Shown here piece by piece: positions 1 through 5,376 of a DNA stretch of 13,767 nt. The DNA is from an uncultured Muribaculaceae bacterium (GTDB taxonomy: Bacteria; Bacteroidota; Bacteroidia; Bacteroidales; Muribaculaceae), in the NCBI GenBank assembly GCA_910586475.1, contig CAJUHM010000057.1, positions 1-13,767 of the forward strand, read 5' to 3'. The notes under the pieces are model-generated. The model saw nothing but the letters and a program-made list of their open reading frames with translations. It was not told where the DNA came from and did no database searches. Positions within the stretch are counted from its first letter, which is position 1; every line of letters starts with the position of its first letter. Made by a program: the position numbers and the translations under genes.

Positions 1-8
1 ACTATTTA

Positions 9-50
9 TATTGGTAAACTGCCGTTAAGTTTATTTAAGATGCGTCTGCC
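9..50. repeat. Left copy of 42-bp inverted repeat at window ends
   Basis: Positions 9-50 are the exact reverse complement of 13726-13767. Identity stops at 50/51 here and at 13725/13726 on the right, so the shared sequence has one sharp inner border whose outward reading begins GGCAGACGCATC. The repeat contains a small hairpin (TAAACT at 15-20 with AGTTTA at 28-33). A sharp inner border, same end facing inward on both sides, and position at the very window edges fit two copies of a multicopy element (for example an insertion sequence) in opposite orientation. I cannot name the element, and no transposase is visible inside the window. Confidence 0.9.
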
Positions 51-136
51 CTGGCATCTTTTGCATCTCCACTCTCCATTCCGCTTCGGACTACACCGTT
101 ATCAATAAGAAGCCTTCCAAGAAAATTGACTGACAT
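35..136 (-). CDS. Possible small ORF of 33 residues, function unknown
   Basis: On the minus strand an ATG at 136-134 opens a 33-codon frame, with an in-frame stop four codons upstream, that ends at TAA in 37-35. The product would start MSVNFLGRLLIDNG and end ...KDARADAS. It is soluble, with no signal peptide or membrane segment. Its last codons and stop lie inside the 42-bp end repeat. A minus-strand -7 promoter match at 227-234 and a hairpin at 160-181 lie upstream in the right order for a leader. I do not recognise the sequence as any family. It could be a real small gene, a remnant next to a mobile element, or a chance frame. Confidence 0.22.
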   Translation of the reverse strand: MSVNFLGRLLIDNGVVRSGMESGDAKDARADAS

Positions 137-159
137 GTCCGCGCGTCATACAAAAGAAG

Positions 160-181
160 TCGGCTGTCTCCCGACAGCCGA
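160..181. other. Perfect 9-bp hairpin in leader region
   Basis: TCGGCTGTC at 160-168 pairs with GACAGCCGA at 173-181 around a 4-base loop. No clear T-run follows on either strand: the + side continues ATTAATCTTT and the - side ACTTCTTTT. It could be a weak terminator or an RNA leader hairpin of a minus-strand transcript starting near 220. Confidence 0.45.
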
Positions 182-226
182 TTAATCTTTAACCTTAAAA
201 TCTAATACCATGAAAAAAACACAGTG

Positions 227-234
227 CAAATATA
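227..234 (-). promoter_or_regulatory. Bacteroidota -7 element, minus strand (candidate)
   Basis: The minus strand reads TATATTTG, an exact match to TAnnTTTG. No TTTG is seen at the expected -33 distance, so support is partial. A transcript from here would run left through the 160-181 hairpin towards the small ORF at 35-136. Confidence 0.3.
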
Positions 235-326
235 GTAATTATACCTATAGAACGCCGGGGGTGCGGTTTGGTTTCGGCGGTCGTTTGATTTAACCTATTT
301 TAACTCTATTTAAAGCCCGATTTTTG

Positions 327-334
327 TAACTTTA
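327..334 (+). promoter_or_regulatory. Candidate -7 element of the two-component operon
   Basis: TAACTTTA matches TAnnTTTG at 7 of 8 positions and sits in TTTTTGTAACTTTAC (321-335). That string differs by one base from the one before the porin gene (8296-8310). It would give a 5' leader of about 97 bases before the response regulator ATG at 438, with an ACCAATCA motif at 376-383. No good -33 TTTG is present. Confidence 0.42.
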
Positions 335-437
335 CAACCAAATTTATCAAAACGGGCGTCACGATTGCCCTGACAACCAATCAACCGATCAACTGAACGA
401 CCTCTTTGAAAGGCAGTTTCAATACAACGACAACTCT

Positions 438-1145
438 ATGAACGCAAAAATACTTGTCATTGACGATGAAGAAGCATTGTGCGAAATTCTGAAGTTCAAC
501 CTCGAGAAAAACGGCTATGACGTCGACTGCGCGTATAGCGCCGAAGAAGCACTCGAGATGGATCTCACCCCCTATCATCTTATGATTGTCGACATAATGA
601 TGGAGGCTATGAGCGGTTTCGATTTTGCAAAAAAAGTCAGAAATGATCCCGCAACGGAATTCACACCCATCATTTTCTGTTCGGCACTCAACGGCGAGGA
701 CGACACCGTCATGGGTCTGAATATCGGTGCAGACGACTATATCACCAAACCGTTCGTGATCAGCGAGGTGATTGCCCGCGTGCGTGCGGTGTTGCGCCGC
801 GTCAACATCTCCGAAATGCCGATGTCCAACAAGGAAAGCAACTATATTTCCGACGTGACTTTCAACGGGCTGCGAATCGACCGGAACGAAAAGCTCGGGT
901 ATCTCGACGGCCAGGAACTCAATCTGACCCGCACGGAATATGACATACTCCTCTTCTTCCTCACCCACCGCAACCGGATCTATTCACGCGAGGAGCTCAT
1001 TGAAAAAATATGGGACAGCAACGTTGTTGTCACAATCCGCACGATTGACACAAATATCGCGCGCCTCCGCAAAAAAATCGGCGAATACGGCAATAATATT
1101 GTAACTCGCCTCGGTTTCGGCTATGGATTCAAAGAAAAAATTTAG
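438..1145 (+). CDS. OmpR/PhoB-family response regulator (RprY-like)
   Basis: This 235-residue protein is a cytoplasmic DNA-binding regulator phosphorylated by a partner kinase. The receiver domain (about 3-120) has the acidic pair D9-D10, phospho-acceptor D52 in IVDIMM, the switch residue S82 and conserved K104 in TKPF, so it looks active. The C-terminal winged-helix domain (about 140-235) has the LTRTEYDIL, IDTNIARLRKKIG and RLGFGYGF signatures of the OmpR class. The length is normal for the family. The gene overlaps the sensor kinase at 1123 by 23 bases in another frame, so translation is probably coupled and the kinase is its likely partner. Arrangement and type resemble the RprX/RprY system of Bacteroides, but orthology cannot be settled here, so no symbol is given. 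Target genes are unknown. Confidence 0.95.
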   Translation: MNAKILVIDDEEALCEILKFNLEKNGYDVDCAYSAEEALEMDLTPYHLMIVDIMMEAMSGFDFAKKVRNDPATEFTPIIFCSALNGEDDTVMGLNIGADDYITKPFVISEVIARVRAVLRRVNISEMPMSNKESNYISDVTFNGLRIDRNEKLGYLDGQELNLTRTEYDILLFFLTHRNRIYSREELIEKIWDSNVVVTIRTIDTNIARLRKKIGEYGNNIVTRLGFGYGFKEKI

Positions 1146-2562
1146 CGTTCGACTCCGACTACTTCTGCCTATAATCGGGTCCATGTTCGCGCTGGTCATG
1201 GTGCTGCTTTTCGTGCAGTATTCGCGCGAAGAGAAACTGCGCCTCAACGACATCGGCAAACAGCTCAACTTCATCTCTTCACGACTCATTGTCGCCCACG
1301 AACGCAAGACCGACATCAAACCTTTTCTCAACTTCATACGCCGATACTACGACAACTCGGAGTATGACGATGTCCAGGTCAGCATCTACGACTCTCAGGG
1401 AAGGCTGATCGACGCCATCGGACGGGAGTTCAAAGTGCCCGACGAGTTTGCCGACCAGGCAACGCAGACCGACGGAGTCATCGGCAAGAACGACTCCGGC
1501 GAAGTCCATTTCTACTCACGGAAAATCAGCGAGGACGGCCAGCTCGAAGTCCACACCGCAATGCCTTGGAACGAGGCGATCAACAACATTCTGAAAACCG
1601 ACAACTCGCTATTCTTCACCCTGCTTTTCGGATCATTCCTGCTCGTCATCATTCTCGCCTATATCTCGACCAACTTCGTCGTCAGAAACATCAAGATTCT
1701 GAAGGAGTTCGCACATCTGGCCAACAATTCGACGCTCAAGGTCGACGAAACACGGCTCGGCCACGACGAACTCGGCGACATTTCCCGCGAAATCATCCAT
1801 CTCTACCGCGGACGAGTCAAAGCGATGGAAGCAAGCGACAAAGAGCACGCCATCGCAATGCATGCCATCGAGGAGAAACGGCGCGTCCAGCATCAGCTGA
1901 CCAACAACATCAACCATGAGCTGAAAACCCCCGTGGGGGTCATACGCGGATACCTCGAGACCGTTCTTTCGTCAGACGATATGGACGCCGAGACACAAAA
2001 ATACTTCCTTACGCGCGCGCTAAGCAACGTCGAAAGGCTCTGTATGCTTCTGAATGACGTTTCCACGATGACACGTCTCGAAGAGGGTTCATCGAAAATC
2101 ATCATTTCGTCAATCAACTTCCATGACTTCATCTATGGCATCAAGGAGGACTTCACTCAGTCGGGATTCCTTAAAAAAATGGAATTCGATTACGACATAC
2201 CACTCAAATGCACAGTCTTTGCCAACACCAACCTGCTGACGAGCGCAATCACAAATCTCGCGCGAAACGCCGTGCTCCACTCCCACGGGACCGCTATGGG
2301 AATCAACCTTGTCGCAGAATCGGAGAAATTCTACACCTTCGCATTCTGGGATAACGGCCAGGGAGTGCCGAGCGAGCATGTTCCCCACCTCTTCGAACGT
2401 TTCTACCGTGTCGAGGCGGGGCGCTCCCGCAAATCGGGCGGAACCGGGCTCGGACTTCCAATTGTCAAGAGCACGATCGAATCGCTCGGAGGTGCGATTT
2501 CGGTCTACAACCGTGCGCAGGGTGGGCTTGAATTCCTCTTCACCCTGAAGAAATCGGTCTAA
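1123..2562 (+). CDS. Membrane sensor histidine kinase (RprX-like)
   Basis: This 479-residue inner-membrane kinase is the likely partner of the overlapping response regulator. A basic N-terminus leads into TM1 (about 10-28). A periplasmic sensor region follows (about 30-160), with a strand-rich stretch VSIYDSQGRLIDAIG like extracytoplasmic PAS/Cache folds. TM2 is at about 162-184, followed by a HAMP-like linker. The catalytic core is complete: H-box NINHELKTP with H265, N-box NLARNAV with N382, G1 DNGQGVP, F-box FERFYR and G2 GGTGLGL at 439-445. The ATG at 1123 is the only start before TM1. The signal it senses cannot be read from sequence. No terminator lies immediately after it; the first strong one is at 2794-2834. 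Confidence 0.95.
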   Translation: MDSKKKFSVRLRLLLPIIGSMFALVMVLLFVQYSREEKLRLNDIGKQLNFISSRLIVAHERKTDIKPFLNFIRRYYDNSEYDDVQVSIYDSQGRLIDAIGREFKVPDEFADQATQTDGVIGKNDSGEVHFYSRKISEDGQLEVHTAMPWNEAINNILKTDNSLFFTLLFGSFLLVIILAYISTNFVVRNIKILKEFAHLANNSTLKVDETRLGHDELGDISREIIHLYRGRVKAMEASDKEHAIAMHAIEEKRRVQHQLTNNINHELKTPVGVIRGYLETVLSSDDMDAETQKYFLTRALSNVERLCMLLNDVSTMTRLEEGSSKIIISSINFHDFIYGIKEDFTQSGFLKKMEFDYDIPLKCTVFANTNLLTSAITNLARNAVLHSHGTAMGINLVAESEKFYTFAFWDNGQGVPSEHVPHLFERFYRVEAGRSRKSGGTGLGLPIVKSTIESLGGAISVYNRAQGGLEFLFTLKKSV

Positions 2563-2589
2563 TTTTAGTTAAAATTATCCAATTTTAGG

Positions 2590-2694
2590 CTAAACGAGAC
2601 GCCGTTGCAGGATTGTAACACAATAGTCATCATATCGTAATTTCCGTTAACTAATTTTGTCACAGCAAAACAAAAATTCTCGTTTAGATAATAA
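2590..2694 (-). ncRNA. Candidate structured small RNA, minus strand
   Basis: CTAAACGAGA (2590-2599) and TCTCGTTTAG (2678-2687) form a perfect 10-bp closing stem about 96 bases end to end. Inside are two smaller hairpins: ATTGT/ACAAT (2612-2616 and 2620-2624) and TTTTG/CAAAA (2655-2659 and 2666-2670). A minus-strand promoter with the right element spacing (2700-2731) would start an RNA near 2694, only a few bases before the closing stem. The 3' end is unclear: the A/T hairpin at 2570-2587 lacks a U-run. No family is recognised. The stem could also be a chance match in A/T-rich DNA. Confidence 0.25.
2652..2659 (+). promoter_or_regulatory. Plus-strand -7 match (candidate)
   Basis: TAATTTTG is an exact TAnnTTTG match, but no TTTG lies 19-21 bases upstream. 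If used, it would make a roughly 170-base non-coding RNA ending at the 2794-2834 terminator. It lies inside the inverted repeat of the minus-strand RNA candidate, so probably only one of the two is used. Confidence 0.2.
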
Positions 2695-2699
2695 ACTTA

Positions 2700-2731
2700 C
2701 AAAGATAGAAAGCTAAAAGTATACAATCAAT
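2700..2731 (-). promoter_or_regulatory. Bacteroidota promoter, minus strand (candidate)
   Basis: The minus strand reads ATTG (2731-2728), 20 bases, then TATCTTTG (2707-2700). The -7 element is exact, the -33 element matches TTTG at 3 of 4, and the spacing is in the consensus range. Transcription would run left into the inverted-repeat structure and towards the 3' end of the kinase gene. Confidence 0.38.
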
Positions 2732-2793
2732 CTATACCAATCAAAAAAACAACTGCAAATTAGAGTAATTAAGAGACCATCATCAATCACAAA

Positions 2794-2834
2794 ATCACGC
2801 AGGCGTCGAAGAGAGAGCCTGCGTGATATTTTTT
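2794..2834 (+). terminator. Strong intrinsic terminator
   Basis: ATCACGCAGGC (2794-2804) pairs perfectly with GCCTGCGTGAT (2817-2827) around a 12-base loop, followed by six T (2829-2834). It ends either the two-component mRNA, with a 3' UTR of about 270 bases, or a separate small RNA started in the spacer. Confidence 0.85.
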
Positions 2835-3027
2835 CACCCCCGTCGCCCCACTGGTTCAAATTGATTCGGGCAGACAATAACGGGCGAATTTCATCGTTTT
2901 AAGTAGAGGAATAAACCACTCGTTCGGGCCGGCATAAGATTGCGCGATGTGACGCAGACAAGCTCCTCCGGACAAGAAAACAATCAACCGGCATCCGCCG
3001 CCACAAAGAGCTTTCAAACGTACAAAT

Positions 3028-4344
3028 ATGAAACATTTTGTCTTTATAGTCTTAGCCATGCTGACATCCGTCGCATCCGTGGCGGCTTCGCTCTCGTTTT
3101 CCGGCAACAGCCTTCCCGTATGGAGCGAAAAAGGCTCGGCAATATCCGGACTGGACGAGATCTATGTTGTCGAGAAAACCGACGGAGTTTCCGCTTCGAT
3201 CACCCTCCCGACGCCGACATCCACCGCGACAGTCGCCGTCTGGGGAAACCAGGGAGCCGCCTATGCCGTTCCGGCAGAGGCTTCCGACATCTCGCGCGAC
3301 GGATCATCTCTTACTATCAACAGAATCAACGGCGACACGGGCTACACAATTACGATCGATGACCGCCCCGTCTACTTCTGGATCGTCGACTACTCGGCCC
3401 ACACATATGAGTCTCACTCGATAACTCCGTCGGCCGAACAGGAGTGCGGCAGGGCATTTCTCGATTTCTCCGGAAATGCGGCCCCGATCACCTATCACGC
3501 AATCAATGCGCGCTCCCTGACGCTGAGCCGTGAACTTGAACTGAGCTACACAACGCTGCAGTTCGACGAAAATGCATTTACCTACATCTCCTCTGAATCA
3601 ACCGACACTTTCGAGTCAATCGGTTCGACAATCAACATCACAGCCCCGCTCTGCGACACATATTTCACTCTTTCGGGCGATCGTTTCCTGCGGTTCTGGA
3701 ACCGCGAAACAGAAACGACATCCCCGCTCTACACGACAACATCCGTGGATACCAGGGCGAAAGCCGTGCAGGATGGAGAGAAGCCCGACAACCAGCTGAA
3801 TGTCGACACAGACGGGCTTGGCGGCTCTGCCCCGTTCGACATCACTTTCAGTGCGGTCGTGACGGATGCGGCCATTTTTCACGAATGGCAGTTTGCAAAC
3901 GACGCCGAATTTCAAGATATAACGATCCGCAATCCGGAACTGACGATCACCCGCACATTCCAGGAGATGGGCACAACCTATGCCCGCTTCGTAGCAGCCA
4001 ATTCGGATGGAACATGCAGCGCCGAAAGCGAAGTGTTCAAAGTATTTGTCGGCGAGTCTTTTCTGCGGTGTCCCAACGCATTCTCTCCGGGCTCGTCCGA
4101 AGGGAGCAACGACGAATGGCGAGTAAGCTACAAATCCATTGTCAGCTTCGAGTGTTATATCTTCAACCAATGGGGCGTGAAAGTGGCTGAGTTCCACGAT
4201 CCGGCCCTCGGCTGGGACGGACGCTACAACGGAAAACCGGCTCCCGCCGGAGTATATTATTATGTCATCAAGGCCGTCGGCTCAGACAATAAGAAATATA
4301 ACCTCAGCGGAGACATCAATATCGTGCGCTACACCGGCGAATAA
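3028..4344 (+). CDS. Secreted protein with T9SS type B sorting domain
   Basis: This 438-residue protein begins with a Sec signal peptide (hydrophobic FVFIVLAMLTSVASVAA, cleavage near residue 20). The middle (about 21-340) is rich in Thr, Ser and beta-strand sequence, with a PKD/Ig-like segment at about 250-340 (GGSAPFDITFSAVVTDAAI). The last 90 residues, from C348, match the gliding-motility-associated C-terminal (type B T9SS) domain: CPNAFSPG, FECYIFNQWG, GWDGRYNGKPAPAGVYYYVI, then SGDINIVR. The protein should cross the outer membrane by the type IX system and be surface-attached or released. No enzymatic motif is seen; an adhesin or structural role is a guess. No T9SS machinery genes lie in this window. 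Confidence 0.88.
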   Translation: MKHFVFIVLAMLTSVASVAASLSFSGNSLPVWSEKGSAISGLDEIYVVEKTDGVSASITLPTPTSTATVAVWGNQGAAYAVPAEASDISRDGSSLTINRINGDTGYTITIDDRPVYFWIVDYSAHTYESHSITPSAEQECGRAFLDFSGNAAPITYHAINARSLTLSRELELSYTTLQFDENAFTYISSESTDTFESIGSTINITAPLCDTYFTLSGDRFLRFWNRETETTSPLYTTTSVDTRAKAVQDGEKPDNQLNVDTDGLGGSAPFDITFSAVVTDAAIFHEWQFANDAEFQDITIRNPELTITRTFQEMGTTYARFVAANSDGTCSAESEVFKVFVGESFLRCPNAFSPGSSEGSNDEWRVSYKSIVSFECYIFNQWGVKVAEFHDPALGWDGRYNGKPAPAGVYYYVIKAVGSDNKKYNLSGDINIVRYTGE

Positions 4345-4434
4345 GCCGAATCAGCAATCGGTCACAACCGTTGCCTCAGACCGACCTATGCTTTTTCATT
4401 TTCCACCTTACCCAACACCCACACTGCCCAGACT

Positions 4435-5376
4435 ATGAAACAGTTTTTCTATGCCTTCTTTCTGACACTCGCAGCAACGGCCCCGGCCGCGTTGCCCTCG
4501 ACAGCCTCAACTCCGGCCCCTCTCGCAGCCGTCCGCAACCCTAAAGTGCCGGAAAAGATGACTTTCGCCGGACAGAAAATCGATCTCGACCGCATCGATA
4601 TGTTCGAACGCCTCGACCGCGAGCTGACCTCAATGGCCTACACCCACGGCAACACACTCCTGACCATCAAGCGAGCCAACCGATACTTCCCGGAAATGGC
4701 ACCTATTCTTAAAAGCGAAGGTGTCCCCGAAGACCTTCTCTATCTCGCATGCATCGAAAGCTCGCTCAACCCTCATGCCGTCTCTCCGGCAAAAGCCGCC
4801 GGATTCTGGCAGTTCATGCCTTCAACCGGCAAAGAATACGGACTTGAGGTCAACGACTATGTCGACGAACGCTACAATCTGGAGAAAGCAACCCGCGCCG
4901 CCTGCAAATATCTCAAAAGTGCCTATGCGAAATATGGCAACTGGGAATCAGCCGCCGCGTCATACAATGGCGGTCAGGGCCGGATCTCGTCCGAACTCTC
5001 GTCGCAGAAACAGGACTCGGCCTTCGATCTCTGGCTTGTCAGCGAAACGACCCGCTATATGTTCCGCCTGCTCGCAATGAAAATGATCATGGAAGATCCG
5101 TCGGCCTATGGTTATATTCTTTCGCGCAACCAGCTCTATCAGCCTCTGGAATATGAAACCGTCGAAGTCTCAACGCCTGTCGAGGACTGGCCCACATGGG
5201 CCCAGCAGCATGGAATCAGCTACATGACTCTGCGCGAACATAACCCCTGGATCCGTGCGAAATCACTCCCGAACAAATCGGGCAAAAAATATTCGGTAAA
5301 GATTCCGACTGAGAAATCGATGCACCGTTCCACCGTAAAAAACAAAGTCTATAACAAGAAATGGGTCAACAAATGA
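4435..5376 (+). CDS. Lytic murein transglycosylase, SLT domain (MltD-like)
   Basis: This 313-residue periplasmic enzyme should cleave peptidoglycan glycan strands to 1,6-anhydromuropeptides. An N-terminal signal peptide (FFYAFFLTLAATAPAA) is followed by an Ala/Pro-rich linker and the SLT domain (about 75-220). The domain shows catalytic E108 in ACIESSLNP, the GFWQFMPSTGKEYGL motif and AASYNGGQGRI, all typical of the MltD/Slt70 family. The C-terminal part (about 235-313) resembles a single LysM-like module (YMTLREHNPWIR, then a basic tail). E. coli MltD is longer with two LysM modules, so this is a short form. The gene starts 90 bases after the T9SS cargo gene, and its end overlaps the uvrA frame, including a 4-base ATGA overlap at 5373-5376. 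Confidence 0.93.
   Translation: MKQFFYAFFLTLAATAPAALPSTASTPAPLAAVRNPKVPEKMTFAGQKIDLDRIDMFERLDRELTSMAYTHGNTLLTIKRANRYFPEMAPILKSEGVPEDLLYLACIESSLNPHAVSPAKAAGFWQFMPSTGKEYGLEVNDYVDERYNLEKATRAACKYLKSAYAKYGNWESAAASYNGGQGRISSELSSQKQDSAFDLWLVSETTRYMFRLLAMKMIMEDPSAYGYILSRNQLYQPLEYETVEVSTPVEDWPTWAQQHGISYMTLREHNPWIRAKSLPNKSGKKYSVKIPTEKSMHRSTVKNKVYNKKWVNK

Larger units (their letters stand above)
2563..3027. other. 465-bp intergenic region with RNA and terminator signals
   Basis: No convincing coding frame is present. From left to right it holds: an A/T hairpin (TAAAATT 2570-2576 with AATTTTA 2581-2587); a 10-bp inverted repeat (2590-2599 and 2678-2687); a + strand -7 match (2652-2659); a minus-strand promoter (2700-2731); an ACCAATCA motif (2736-2743); a strong terminator (2794-2834); and a GC-richer leader for the gene at 3028. 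The best promoter candidate for that gene is TAAGATTG at 2935-2942 (7 of 8), which is weak. Confidence 0.6.

Noticed and set aside
210..293. 27-codon + strand frame beginning MKKTQCKYSN
   Set aside because: The A-rich start looks gene-like, but there is no signal peptide or domain, and the stretch fits better as a minus-strand promoter and leader.
381..968. Long antisense open frame (195 codons) opposite the response regulator
   Set aside because: It lies entirely over a gene with intact family motifs, and its translation has no recognisable domain. High GC at third codon positions readily creates such frames.
3616..4197. Antisense open frame of 193 codons opposite the T9SS cargo gene
   Set aside because: The + strand frame has a signal peptide and a complete sorting domain. 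The antisense product matches nothing and has no promoter.
4358..4396. Weak hairpin (TCGGTC with GACCGA) and T-run between the T9SS cargo gene and the transglycosylase gene
   Set aside because: The stem is only 6 bp with a 15-base loop, and the T-run is displaced by about seven bases, so it is too weak to call a terminator.
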